Positions 52,862-62,413 are shown, counted from the stretch's first letter. The stretch: DNA of 64,000 nucleotides from CAZJYI01 sp964550025 (GCA_964550025.1 CAZJYI010000037.1:15298-79297), one strand, 5' to 3'. Numbers and translations: made by a program. The notes: generated by a model not told the origin, from the letters alone.

Positions 52862-54262
52862 ATGGGCGGGTTCTTCGGAGTAGCGTCGAAGTCGGAGTGT
52901 GTCAGCGATCTATTCTTCGGAACGGACTACCACTCCCATCTCGGTACGATGCGAGGTGGATTGGCAACCGTGAATCAGGACGGCTTCACGCGGCATATTC
53001 ACGACATCACCAATGCCCAGTTCCGGTCGAAGTTCGAGGACGACATAGAGACACTGAAGGGGTGCCTCGGTATCGGCGTCATCAGCGACTACGAAGACCA
53101 ACCCCTGATTATCGGCTCCCACCTGGGTACCTATGCAATCGTAACCGTCGGAGTCATCCACAACCTCGCTGAACTGGCTCAGCGCGAGTTCAAAGACCGC
53201 GCCGCCCATTTCTCGGAGATGTCGGGCAACGAGATCAACCCCACCGAGCTCGTGGCTGCGCTCATCTGCCGCGAAGACTCCTTTGAAGCCGGAATCACCG
53301 CGGCACAGGAAGTCATCGAGGGAAGCTGCTCGATCCTGCTTCTCACGGAAAACGGGATCTATGCCGCCCGCGATCGCCTGGGCAGGACACCCGTCACCGT
53401 CGGACACAAGGAGAATGCCTACTGCGTCACCATGGAAACAAGCGCGTTTCCCAACCTGGACTACGAGGTCGAACGCTATCTCGGTCCCGGGGAGATCGTG
53501 TGGATCACGGCCGACGGGGTCGAACGGCGCAAGGCGCCGGGTGACCGGATGCAGATCTGCTCTTTCCTGTGGGTCTACTACGGCTACCCATCCTCATGCT
53601 ACGAGTGCATCAACGTGGAGGACGCGCGCAACCGCTGCGGCGCCGCCCTTGCGCGGCGAGACGACAGCGAGGTCGACATGGCGGCGGGCATCCCCGATTC
53701 GGGGACGGCGCACGCCATCGGCTACGCCGTTGAAGCCAAGATCCCTTACCGCCGCCCCTTCGTGAAATACACGCCGACCTGGCCCCGCAGCTTCATGCCC
53801 CAGGACCAGACGATCCGCGACATGGTCGCCCGCATGAAGCTGATCCCGGTTCGCGAGCTGATCCATGGGCAGCGAATCGTCTTCTGCGAAGATTCGATCG
53901 TCCGCGGCACGCAGCTCCAGGACATTGTGCAGCGCGTCTACGACTATGGGGCCAGGGAAGTGCACATGCGGCCGGCCTGCCCCCCGCTCGTATACGGCTG
54001 CAAGTTCCTCAATTTCTCACGCTCACGCTCCGTGCTCGATCTGGCCACGCGCAAGGCCATCAAGGAGCTCGAGGGTGACGAGAACGCGCATACCGAGGAA
54101 TACGCCGACCCCTGCAGCGACCGCCACTGCGCCATGGTCGAGCGCATCCGCAAGCGTCTCAGGCTGACGACTCTGAAGTACCAGCTCCTCGACGACCTCG
54201 TCGAAGCCATCGGCTTGCCTCGCGAAAAGCTCTGTACCTACTGCTGGAGCGGGGAGGAGTAA
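52862..54262 (+). CDS. Amidophosphoribosyltransferase-like protein (PurF family) lacking the N-terminal catalytic Cys
   Basis: The 466-aa protein has an N-terminal Ntn-glutaminase-like domain starting MGGFFGVASKSECVSDLFFG, where canonical PurF has MCGIVG. The nucleophile position is therefore Gly. The C-terminal phosphoribosyltransferase domain has GIPDSGTAHAIGYAV and FCEDSIVRGTQL (residues 341-352; usual VDDSIVRGTT). Cys ligands matching the B. subtilis-type Fe-S cluster are all present (MQICSF, YGCKF, LCTYC). PurF makes phosphoribosylamine from PRPP; this version may use free ammonia or have another role. MGGFFG-type PurF paralogues near nitrogen genes also occur in Bacteroidetes (from memory). 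GGGAGG precedes the ATG; no earlier start is supported. Confidence 0.85.
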   Translation: MGGFFGVASKSECVSDLFFGTDYHSHLGTMRGGLATVNQDGFTRHIHDITNAQFRSKFEDDIETLKGCLGIGVISDYEDQPLIIGSHLGTYAIVTVGVIHNLAELAQREFKDRAAHFSEMSGNEINPTELVAALICREDSFEAGITAAQEVIEGSCSILLLTENGIYAARDRLGRTPVTVGHKENAYCVTMETSAFPNLDYEVERYLGPGEIVWITADGVERRKAPGDRMQICSFLWVYYGYPSSCYECINVEDARNRCGAALARRDDSEVDMAAGIPDSGTAHAIGYAVEAKIPYRRPFVKYTPTWPRSFMPQDQTIRDMVARMKLIPVRELIHGQRIVFCEDSIVRGTQLQDIVQRVYDYGAREVHMRPACPPLVYGCKFLNFSRSRSVLDLATRKAIKELEGDENAHTEEYADPCSDRHCAMVERIRKRLRLTTLKYQLLDDLVEAIGLPREKLCTYCWSGEE

Positions 54263-54265
54263 GTA

Positions 54266-54351
54266 GTTCCTGTTGCGGAAAGCCTGTAGCCCGTCCGCCA
54301 GAGGCGGAAGGCTACTTGGCAGCGCACAAAACGGCTTCCCGCAACAGGAAC
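54266..54351. terminator. Long nested inverted repeat between convergent genes (bidirectional terminator or mobile-repeat scar)
   Basis: The outer arms GTTCCTGTTGCGGAAAGCC (54266-54284) and GGCTTCCCGCAACAGGAAC (54333-54351) pair over 19 bp with one mismatch. Inside is a second stem, TCCGCC-AGA-GGCGGA flanked by GTAGCC/GGCTAC. It lies four bases after the PurF-like stop and ten bases before the stop of the convergent gene, consistent with transcription termination in both directions, though there is no T tract. Confidence 0.5.
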
Positions 54352-54360
54352 GAACTAACC

Positions 54361-56622
54361 CTACGGGGCTGCCGTGGTGACGCGGTAGAAGACCGGACCG
54401 GGCGGCACGGAACTGGTGAAACTGTGTGTGCCGCCCGATCCGACCACTTCACCAATACGCGTCCAGGCGGGCTGCTGCAGGTTGGTCGACGCTTGCACGG
54501 CATAGCGACGCCCCGCAATCCCGTGCCAGTGGATGACGGTGCTGAGACTGTTCGTCCGAACCCGGCACTCCGTGATGCGCAAAAGGCTGTTTCCGTCGAG
54601 CGGGTCGGTTCCGGCCAGGATCTCACGGCCGTCGCTCATGCGGTCGCCATCGGTGTCGCCCCGCGTCGGGTCCGTGCGAAACAGGTCGATCTCATCGAAA
54701 TCCCCGAGCATGTCACCATCGGAATCCGCGGCGGCGTGGACAAATTCGTAGGCCCCCATGTCGGCGGCCGCTGTCCCATCCGCGTTGCCGTCCAGGGGAC
54801 GCGGCGTGCCTTCCAGGTCCGTGCGCTTGCTCAGGATCGGTGTGGCGCGATCGATGCAGGGGGAATTGACGGAGAGATGGTAATTGCCGGCGTGGCCGCC
54901 CGCGAACGCGGGCGGCCCCGTGATACATGTAGCCGCGGGCAGCGGCATCGTGCAGGTATAGCTGATGGAACCACCGGTGTGCACATGCCAGTTCGCATTG
55001 ATGTGCCCCGTGTTCGGCTGCACCACCGAGTTGATTACCGTACCGCCGCCGTAGAGATGCACGCCGCCACCGCCCCCCAGAAGGGTAGCCGTTGCATCGT
55101 TGCCGCTGATCGTACAATGTGAAACCACACCGCCCTGCCAGCAGAAGACACCGCCGCCGTGCTGCGCGACGTTGCCATGCACCACGCAGTTCAGCAATCG
55201 TCCCCCCGCGAGGTACGCGCCGCCACCCAACGCCTCGGCCCTGTTCGCCGTGATCACGCACTCCTCTACCGTGCCGTTTCCCTCGCACCACACACCCGCG
55301 CCGCTCATGGCAAGATTGACGCTGCCGTTGGTCTGCGTGTGTCCGCCACGCAGGGTGAAGCCGACCAGGCGCGCGTTCCCGGACAGGTAGGCACACCGGA
55401 CAGCGTTGCTCCCCGCGGGTCCCTGCCCCACGATAGCGGTAGAGGAAGACCCGTTCACGCTACGCACCTCCACCCGGCATGGAACGGCAACGCGACTGAC
55501 AACGCCGTCCGGCAACGGGCAAGAACCGCTGTCATAGGTCCCGTTCGTGACCAATACGACATCCCAGTCCACCGCGGCGCTCACCGCCGCCTGGATGTTG
55601 GTCGCCGCCGTCGCCCAATCATCATATGGCGGCTGGTGCGCCCCGTGGGGAGACACGTAGCGCGTGCGCGGGGAGTCGGCACTCACGTCATAGCTGAACG
55701 TCTCCGCGGCCACGAAATGCCCGGGAGCCGCTCGTCGTTTCCACGTCAGCGTGGCGCGCGAACCGTCGATCTCAACGACGACGTACCCGTGCACCTTGTC
55801 GTAGAACATATGAACGGGCGTCCAGACCCCGTTGTACCCGTCGTAGGGAGCCCGATCGTACAGCGGCGCACCCGCCGTGCCCGCCACAATCTGGTGCACG
55901 TCGTTGACCGGGTTGCCGTCTCCATCGTCCAGGCGAGAGTGGTCGTAAAAGTGGTCGTGCCCGCAGAAGTAGGCCTTTGCACCGGCTGCGGTCAGGCTGT
56001 GCCAGAACGCGTCGCGCTGCGCGGGCACGTCGTCCAGGCAATCGTAGTGCCGGACCTTGAAGGCGGGTGAGTGGCCGTAGGCGAATACGTGCGGCAACGT
56101 ATTGGACGCCAACTGCTGGTCGACCCAGGCCGTATGCACCGCGATGGGTGCGTTGTAGTACACCAGGCTGCCGCTGTAGTTGTCGAGTCCCAGGAACAAG
56201 GCGTTTCGGTTGGTGAAAGCGTACGTCATCCCGACTTCATTCGGGGGGCCGTTGGTGGGCAGTCCATGGCCCAACACCTCATGCCAACCTGCGCCGACAT
56301 CGTGGTTTCCCCGCACCGGGTAAACGCCGATACCCGCTTCGTAGGCCGGTGCCATGGCGTTGGTCCACTCGCGAAACGCGGTTTCCACACCCGGATACCC
56401 ATAGATCAGGTCGCCGGCAAACACGACAAGGTCCGCCGATTCTTCGACCGCGGCCAGGGCGATCTCACGCAGCACGTTGGTGTTAACCTGCTGGAGACTG
56501 GACGACCCGCGGCTGTCGCAGGTCGCAACGAAACGCCACGGGGCTGCTCCGGCAGTATCCACGTCGCAGATACCCCGCAGCAGCAGCATACACGGAAGCA
56601 CGTATCGCAAAGCGCGTTTCAC
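54361..56622 (-). CDS. Secreted metallophosphoesterase with beta-helix and calcium-repeat C-terminus
   Basis: The 753-aa protein has a signal peptide (to about residue 26). The calcineurin-like domain has FAGDLIYGYP, VRGNHDVG, FAYGHSP and YFCGHDHFYD (about 30-330). Then comes a right-handed beta-helix beginning YVSPHGAHQPPYDDWATAAT, with stacked glycine-rich turns (GGAYLAGGRLLNCVVHGN). A DSDGDMLGDFDEI...GDTDGDRMSDGREI thrombospondin-3/dockerin-like Ca-binding segment follows, and a C-terminal YAVQASTNLQQPAWTRIGE domain ends the protein. The middle and C-terminal modules are typical of secreted Kiritimatiellota proteins. It is likely an extracellular phosphodiesterase or phosphatase. Confidence 0.85.
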   Translation of the reverse strand: MKRALRYVLPCMLLLRGICDVDTAGAAPWRFVATCDSRGSSSLQQVNTNVLREIALAAVEESADLVVFAGDLIYGYPGVETAFREWTNAMAPAYEAGIGVYPVRGNHDVGAGWHEVLGHGLPTNGPPNEVGMTYAFTNRNALFLGLDNYSGSLVYYNAPIAVHTAWVDQQLASNTLPHVFAYGHSPAFKVRHYDCLDDVPAQRDAFWHSLTAAGAKAYFCGHDHFYDHSRLDDGDGNPVNDVHQIVAGTAGAPLYDRAPYDGYNGVWTPVHMFYDKVHGYVVVEIDGSRATLTWKRRAAPGHFVAAETFSYDVSADSPRTRYVSPHGAHQPPYDDWATAATNIQAAVSAAVDWDVVLVTNGTYDSGSCPLPDGVVSRVAVPCRVEVRSVNGSSSTAIVGQGPAGSNAVRCAYLSGNARLVGFTLRGGHTQTNGSVNLAMSGAGVWCEGNGTVEECVITANRAEALGGGAYLAGGRLLNCVVHGNVAQHGGGVFCWQGGVVSHCTISGNDATATLLGGGGGVHLYGGGTVINSVVQPNTGHINANWHVHTGGSISYTCTMPLPAATCITGPPAFAGGHAGNYHLSVNSPCIDRATPILSKRTDLEGTPRPLDGNADGTAAADMGAYEFVHAAADSDGDMLGDFDEIDLFRTDPTRGDTDGDRMSDGREILAGTDPLDGNSLLRITECRVRTNSLSTVIHWHGIAGRRYAVQASTNLQQPAWTRIGEVVGSGGTHSFTSSVPPGPVFYRVTTAAP

Positions 56623-56685
56623 AACACTTCAATGGTAGTCTATTTGCTACGCGCAGTGTAGCAAAAAGAGCCGGATACCGGCTTC

Positions 56686-59265
56686 TCAATCACCCGCCCG
56701 CCCCGCGGTGTCATCCTCAACGAGAAACAGCCCGTCCCGCGCCCCAAGCCTGACCGTCTTGCCAACACGCGCCCCGTTGTTCGTGGCCGCATCCTGTCGT
56801 TTGCGCGCCACAAGCCGCCGGAAAGCACGTCCCGGGACCAGTGCGGACAAATCGAATGTGAAGGGCTCGGGCGAAGGATTGGCCAGCACGAGGCCGTGGT
56901 CGAACTCGCGCAGCAGGGTTTCGGGATGGGCGTGCGCGGTCAGATCCCTGACCCAGAACGCCCCGTTCCCCTCCACTTCGAAATCCAGGTCGACCACCCC
57001 CGTCCGGACATCCCGGAAGTAAAATGTCGACACGAACCACTCGGGACCCGCGAAGGTCATGAACGAGCGCGGCAGGCGAGACGGCTCGGGGGAGCCCGCC
57101 GCGGCAACCCACACGTCCCCCCATGAGGCGTGATCGGTCGTACAGTTGTCGCGCGGTCCGCAGTCGGACACGAAGCGCAATGTCACTTGCCTGCCCGCCC
57201 ACGGGGCGAGAGACACCGTGTGCTTCAGCCAGCGCCACTCGGTCACGTGGCGGTCGAAAACGGTCTTCCTGCCGTTCTCCGCCATCACGATGACACGGTA
57301 CGTCACGCCGTCGCTCCGGCCGGGGGCCTTCTCCGACGTCCCCGTGTGGAACGTCAACACGCCCCGCCCGGGCACACGCAAGGTCCGTTCCCAGAACGTA
57401 TATCCCACGCCACCTTTGTAGGGGGGATGGCAGAGAAAGGCCGCGTGTTCCTCGCCATCGAGTCTTTTGCCCCCGGTGTAGCGAACGCCGGCTCCACTTT
57501 CGGGACGGATCGCCTCTTCCCGTCCTCCGCGCACGCACATGCCCGAGACGGGCGGTTCGCGTCCCACCAGCCACGGACCAGGAGTCCCTACTCGCACGAG
57601 CCGCGGCACCCCGGGAGGACAGCCGCGAAGCGGCGCGGCGCGCATCGTGGCTGACACCACGAGGTGCCGGCCCGCGGCCGGGATACCGGCAACGCGGAAA
57701 CGCATGCGGGGCGAACCGGAATCCCCCTGCGTCACTTTCAGCGTATCGCCATCCGCGGCAAAGGCAATCCCCTCTCCGGAACACCGCTTGGTGAAGCCGG
57801 CTCCCATGCGACGCCCTTTCCCCGCAAGCAGGTCGGGCGAGCGCTTGGCCAGGTTGATCGTTTCGCCGCGCGGGAAGCCAAGCCACCCCACCCTTCCCTC
57901 TCGGCCCTGGCACAGCTCATCCCACAGTCCTATCCGCTCACCCGGCTGTGACGGGGGCAGGTAGCTGTACGTCACGGCCGCATCGACGCATTGGGCCACG
58001 GCCAGTACGAGGCGATGCATCGAAAAGGGCACATCGGGCCGAACACGCTGTCCCGGTTTCTCACCGGCCATCGTGTACTTGTGGTTGATGTAGTTGAAAA
58101 CGGGTGCACGTCCAGAGGCGGCCCAGTAGCGGTGCCGGTTCATACCGCCGGACCAGTCGCGGATTTCCCAATCCCCAAGCGTAGGCCATCCCTCGCTCTC
58201 TATGCCGTTCAGATACCCGAACGCGCGCTGGTTTTTCGCGGACATGCCGTCGGCCATGATGAGCGGGGCGTCGCCCATCTTTGCACGCAACCGGCGGCAG
58301 AATTCCACCACCCCCGCCCCGTAGGTGTTGACCCCGTCGATCCAGCCGTTGTCGGCCATCCCGTCCGCGTCCATGTCCAGGGCGCGCCGCTCGCCGCGCG
58401 GGGGCCCGCCGCCATGCTCATGGTGCATCACATCGAACTCCAACCCGTCGTAGGCGGCCAGCTCGCCCCCATTGGCAAAACGGCGGGCAACATCGTCGAC
58501 AAGCACATCCACGCACGAGCGTCCGTCCTTGTCCCGGGGGCAGTGCGTAGAGTAGTTGTAGTACCACATCAGGTTATTGCGGTGTCCCCAAGGCCCTTCC
58601 GTCACGTGCGCGGCGACATAGGCCCTGCCCGCGGGGAAGGTCCGGGGTTCCGTCCCGAAGCAGCCACGCCTCACCCGCAGGACCTTGCGCTTCCTGTCTA
58701 TGGAAACAAGCTGCAGTTGCTCGCTGCGATGCCAATCCGGACGGCCGCTTCCGTCCAGCATGCAGATCCCGACGTCTTCGTTCTTGTCGCGGTAGCGCCC
58801 CATGTCGACCTGGAACAGGTCGGGGTTCTCCACGCCGATCTCGCATTCCCCGTCGGCTGTGGGCACATCGCGGGTCACGCGGCACCCCGTGAAATAGATC
58901 CAGTGCCCGGCCCAGAAGCCGGGCGTCCTGTCGCGCGGATCGCGCGCATTCCCGTTGTAATGCAGGAGCACGAGCTGCTCCGGGTGCGCCTTCTTGAAGC
59001 GGGAGAAGTGCGCAGCGTTGGCAGACCGTCCGGGGATCTCCTCGTCCAGCGTCTTGCCCATGATCCCGCCCAAGCGGGAGAACGTGCGGTCCCATTCATC
59101 GTAGCTGAGTTGGGCCCGCTCGATCCGGTGGTGCGCCCACTCGGACTGCCGAAAGAAGAAGGCCCGCGGGTACGGCAGTCCGGTTGTGTCAACGCGTTGT
59201 GCCGCCACCGGCAGCCCCACTGAAAGGGGGAGCCACACCGCGATCGCCAACCAATGTCTCTTCAT
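56686..59265 (-). CDS. Large secreted protein with glycosidase-like barrel and carbohydrate-binding-type domain
   Basis: The 859-aa protein has a signal peptide (AIAVWLPLSVGLPVAAQ). Residues about 30-480 look like a (beta/alpha)8 barrel of a glycoside-hydrolase-like superfamily ('AYDGLEFDVMHHEH', 'PLIMADGMSAKNQRAFGYLN', 'GIESEGWPTLGDWEI'), with acidic residues that could be catalytic. Residues about 560-760 resemble an NPCBM-like or jelly-roll module ('GVGYTFWERTLRVPGRGVLT...WAGRQVTLRFVSDCGP'). I cannot place it in a named GH family. It is divergent from the secreted gene at 59507, with a 36-bp perfect palindrome between them. Confidence 0.65.
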   Translation of the reverse strand: MKRHWLAIAVWLPLSVGLPVAAQRVDTTGLPYPRAFFFRQSEWAHHRIERAQLSYDEWDRTFSRLGGIMGKTLDEEIPGRSANAAHFSRFKKAHPEQLVLLHYNGNARDPRDRTPGFWAGHWIYFTGCRVTRDVPTADGECEIGVENPDLFQVDMGRYRDKNEDVGICMLDGSGRPDWHRSEQLQLVSIDRKRKVLRVRRGCFGTEPRTFPAGRAYVAAHVTEGPWGHRNNLMWYYNYSTHCPRDKDGRSCVDVLVDDVARRFANGGELAAYDGLEFDVMHHEHGGGPPRGERRALDMDADGMADNGWIDGVNTYGAGVVEFCRRLRAKMGDAPLIMADGMSAKNQRAFGYLNGIESEGWPTLGDWEIRDWSGGMNRHRYWAASGRAPVFNYINHKYTMAGEKPGQRVRPDVPFSMHRLVLAVAQCVDAAVTYSYLPPSQPGERIGLWDELCQGREGRVGWLGFPRGETINLAKRSPDLLAGKGRRMGAGFTKRCSGEGIAFAADGDTLKVTQGDSGSPRMRFRVAGIPAAGRHLVVSATMRAAPLRGCPPGVPRLVRVGTPGPWLVGREPPVSGMCVRGGREEAIRPESGAGVRYTGGKRLDGEEHAAFLCHPPYKGGVGYTFWERTLRVPGRGVLTFHTGTSEKAPGRSDGVTYRVIVMAENGRKTVFDRHVTEWRWLKHTVSLAPWAGRQVTLRFVSDCGPRDNCTTDHASWGDVWVAAAGSPEPSRLPRSFMTFAGPEWFVSTFYFRDVRTGVVDLDFEVEGNGAFWVRDLTAHAHPETLLREFDHGLVLANPSPEPFTFDLSALVPGRAFRRLVARKRQDAATNNGARVGKTVRLGARDGLFLVEDDTAGRAGD

Positions 59266-59374
59266 CTCTTTTCATCCCCTCATCAGATCTCAGCCTGTGT
59301 GCGTCTTCTACCATAGGCTCGGACTGCCGACAAGTGAAGTGACACACGGACAATAATGCCATCAAGCCAGGAAC

Positions 59375-59410
59375 CCCTTGTCTCACACGTTGCAACGTGT
59401 GAGACAAGGG
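59375..59410. promoter_or_regulatory. 36-bp perfect palindrome in divergent promoter region
   Basis: CCCTTGTCTCACACGTTG is followed directly by its exact reverse complement, with no loop. It lies 109 bp from one divergent start (59265) and 97 bp from the other (59507). It is a strong operator candidate for a dimeric regulator controlling both secreted-protein genes, or a repeat element. Confidence 0.6.
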
Positions 59411-59506
59411 ACTCCGGTCGTCATCGCCCTCAATCGGGCATCTACCCGGAGGGCTCTTGTCCCGCTGCTTGCCTCCGATCGGACTTTCCTGTTCAATGTA
59501 AGCATC

Positions 59507-62170
59507 ATGAAAACACGACTGCTTCTCACGGTGTCCGTTCTCGCCTGCTGCCTGGGAGCAGCTTCATCCCCCGCCGCCCTCGTCGCCCGATACGACTTCA
59601 CGAAGGGCACCCACGGGTGGGAGGGTAACCGGTACACGACCGACCTGCGCGTCACCCCCGAGGGGCTGGCGCTGCGCTCCACGGGGGTCGATCCCTGGCT
59701 GACCGGTCCCACCGTTGTATTGCCGGCCGATGGCCGGGTACAGTTCACGGTCCGGATGCGGAAGAACGCCGGCGGCGCAAGCCGGCTCTTTTGGGGCCGC
59801 AAAGGCTTCTCGGAAGAGCGCGCGCAGAACATCGCTATCCCGGCCGACGGCAAGTTCCACGAAGCCGCCCTGGTCATCGCCGGTGTCTCAGGACCGACCC
59901 TTTTCCGTTTCGACCCGGTAACCGAGGAAGGCCCCGTCACCATCCAGTGGATCTCGATCGAGTCCCTGCCCGCCGTCAAGGCGCCGCCGGCGCTCAAGCC
60001 CACACGCCCAACACCCGGAGAGGCGGCGTCGCTGAAGCTCACGGCGGGAGACCTGACGCTGACCCACTGCGGCCAGGCATGGGGCGGCTTCGTGCTCTCC
60101 ATTGCCGAAACGGAAATGGCTGCGGGGCATGTGAACGGCCGGCTTGCGTGCGAGGTGGACGGCAAGGCGAGGTTCGTGCAACTCGACGAGGCCGATTTCT
60201 CGGTACGGCAGGAAGGTTCACGCATCACCGAACGTGCGGCCTGCGGTGACGAGACCACCGGCCGATGGCAAATGACACGGCATTTCGAGTCCGCCGGCGA
60301 CTCGGCGATCAAGGTCACCATGTCTCTGGAGGTCCACGAGGGCGGCCGGCTCCTGCACTACCCCTGGCTGACACTGTTCCCCGGACTCGGGACTTTCGGC
60401 GAGAGAAAGACACAGGCGGTGATCCCCGGAATCGAGTACCTGGCGGACGAACCGAGCAGCAGCAAGGCGGACGTGCGCACAGCCGCCCATCTGCGCCGCG
60501 TCCCGGACCCGCACAAACTCTGCTTTCCAATGGTGGCGTTCTGCCACGCGGGCCGCTGCCTGTCCCTGCGCTGGTCCCGGTCCGAACGCGTCGCTCTCGT
60601 GCACGACTCGCCGGACCGCATGTTCAACAGCGGCGCGCACCTCATAGGACTCTGGGCACCGAACGTCGGACGGCACCGCCTCGAAAACGACCTTTTCGCA
60701 CTGAACCCGATGCCCCTCGAACCGGGACAGCCGGTCCGCGCCTATGCGACCATCACCGGGTGCCAAGCCGACAGCGTCGTGCCGGCCATCCGCCGCTACG
60801 TGGCCGCCGCCGGCGTGCCGGAACTCCCCGTCGATCCGGGCGGGTTAGAAGCAGCGGTCGAGCTCATGGCGGCGGGATGGACACGGTCGTCCGGGTACGA
60901 TGGTGCCGGGGGCTGGAAACACGCCGTCTGGGGTCGATGGGAGCCACAGCCCGCCGCCGACGCCTGTGCGTTCGTGCTCTGGCTTGCACGTCACACCGGC
61001 TCACGGAGTACACGAACCGGCTTGCAGAAAGCGATGGAAGCCGGCCTCGCACGCGTCCGGAAAGCCGACGCGCACTTCATGGGCGGCGTCAGCCACGTAC
61101 GCCCCCCCGGCGCGCCATTCGTCTTCGGCGACGTAGCTGCCTTCCTGCGCGCCCGGAAGCGCGGAGCCACCATGGCATTGGCACGCTTTGAGCCGGATGG
61201 TTCCCTGCCCTATCGCCGCCGCAAAGGCAAGCCGGACTACGGGGAAACGCATTTCGCGAAGCATGCCAACGGCTGCGGCGCACCGGAGCTCGCCCGCATT
61301 CTCGAGGCCGCACTGCTGACGGGCGACAGCGACCTGGCCGACAAAGCCGTCGCCCTCCTCGACAAGCAGACGGCGCTCTACGCCAACACCGTTCCGCGCG
61401 GCGCCCAGACCTGGGAGGTGCCGCTGCATACACCCGATATCCTGGCCTCGGCATACCTGGTCTCGGCCTACGTGACGGGCCACAAACTCACCGGGCGGCG
61501 TGACCTTCTGGACCAGGCCATCTACTGGGCATGGACGGGTGTTCCCTTCGTATACCTGGATCGCTGGACGGCCGGCGAGGTCGGCGACTATGCCACCATC
61601 CCGGTGCTGGGCGCCACGAGCTGGCGCGCCCCGCTCTGGATCGGACTGCCCGTGCAGTGGTGCGGACGAGTTTACGCGGCCGCGCTGGAAGCCCTGGCGC
61701 CCCTGGATCCCGCCGGGCCGTGGGATCGACTGGCGCGCGGCATTACGGCGTCGGCCCTTCAGCAAACCTGGTCCCCGCCAGACAAGCGCCAGGGCCTGTT
61801 GCCGGACTTCTTCAACCTCGCCACCCAGCACCGCGACGGTCCCGCCATCAATCCGGGCACGGTGCAGGCCGGCCTGCCCTACCTGTACGGCAAAGATGCG
61901 CTGTTCGACTCGCGCGTCGGCCGCAAGAGCGGCTGGATTGTGCACGCGCCGGGAACGCTCAGGAACCTGCAGGACAGCGCTGACGGCATACGGTTCAATC
62001 TGGACGGCTGGGGCGCGCAGCCCTACAGCGTCTTGATTGTACGCGTTGCAGACAAGCCTGGCACAGTAACCGTCAGCGCGCCTCAGCACCGAGTCGAATA
62101 CCTGGCCGACGAAGACTGGCTGGTCATCAGTGGCATAAAGGGCGGGGCCACGATCGAGCTCCGCCGATAG
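59507..62170 (+). CDS. Secreted protein with jelly-roll N-domain and alpha/alpha-toroid region (putative glycan-active)
   Basis: The 887-aa protein has a signal peptide (LLLTVSVLACCLGAASSPAA). Residues about 25-160 form a beta-sandwich (YDFTKGTHGWEGNRYTTDLR), and a second beta-rich region follows to about 440. A helical repeat region (about 455-800) has patterns such as 'GAPELARILEAALLTGDSDLADKAVALLDK' typical of alpha/alpha toroids of glycosidases or lyases. The C-terminus is beta ('VEYLADEDWLVISG'). It is probably a carbohydrate-active or binding protein; no family is assigned. The ATG at 59507 gives the signal peptide. The open frame back to 59378 runs through the palindrome and is rejected. 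Confidence 0.62.
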   Translation: MKTRLLLTVSVLACCLGAASSPAALVARYDFTKGTHGWEGNRYTTDLRVTPEGLALRSTGVDPWLTGPTVVLPADGRVQFTVRMRKNAGGASRLFWGRKGFSEERAQNIAIPADGKFHEAALVIAGVSGPTLFRFDPVTEEGPVTIQWISIESLPAVKAPPALKPTRPTPGEAASLKLTAGDLTLTHCGQAWGGFVLSIAETEMAAGHVNGRLACEVDGKARFVQLDEADFSVRQEGSRITERAACGDETTGRWQMTRHFESAGDSAIKVTMSLEVHEGGRLLHYPWLTLFPGLGTFGERKTQAVIPGIEYLADEPSSSKADVRTAAHLRRVPDPHKLCFPMVAFCHAGRCLSLRWSRSERVALVHDSPDRMFNSGAHLIGLWAPNVGRHRLENDLFALNPMPLEPGQPVRAYATITGCQADSVVPAIRRYVAAAGVPELPVDPGGLEAAVELMAAGWTRSSGYDGAGGWKHAVWGRWEPQPAADACAFVLWLARHTGSRSTRTGLQKAMEAGLARVRKADAHFMGGVSHVRPPGAPFVFGDVAAFLRARKRGATMALARFEPDGSLPYRRRKGKPDYGETHFAKHANGCGAPELARILEAALLTGDSDLADKAVALLDKQTALYANTVPRGAQTWEVPLHTPDILASAYLVSAYVTGHKLTGRRDLLDQAIYWAWTGVPFVYLDRWTAGEVGDYATIPVLGATSWRAPLWIGLPVQWCGRVYAAALEALAPLDPAGPWDRLARGITASALQQTWSPPDKRQGLLPDFFNLATQHRDGPAINPGTVQAGLPYLYGKDALFDSRVGRKSGWIVHAPGTLRNLQDSADGIRFNLDGWGAQPYSVLIVRVADKPGTVTVSAPQHRVEYLADEDWLVISGIKGGATIELRR

Positions 62171-62187
62171 GCGGCCCGCCCGCATTC

Positions 62188-62318
62188 GCCCCATAGGTCC
62201 CATCCGCCCCATAGGTCCCATCCGTCCCATGGGTCCCATCTGTCCCATGGGTCCCATGCGTCGTAGGGGACCTATGCGACGTATGAGACATATGGGACGT
62301 ATGACATACAGAAGAAGA
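62188..62318. repeat. GGACCTATGGGAC repeat, copy 2
   Basis: CCATAGGTCCCAT and CCATGGGTCCCAT units are followed by inverted GGACCTATG/GACGTATGAGAC units, forming a long imperfect palindrome between the secreted-protein gene and the NRAMP-like gene. It is related to 32891-32942. Confidence 0.8.
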
Positions 62319-62413
62319 CGTGCCGAAAAAAAGGGGTTGAGATCGGGGGCGATTGCTGAAATGATGCCGTTTTCCAGATCCGACCACCACACCACAAAGC
62401 ATGAGGAGCCGTG

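Noticed and set aside
59378..59506. Extended start of the secreted gene through the 36-bp palindrome
   Set aside because: The same residues can be read on both strands because of the palindrome. The ATG at 59507 starts a proper signal peptide.
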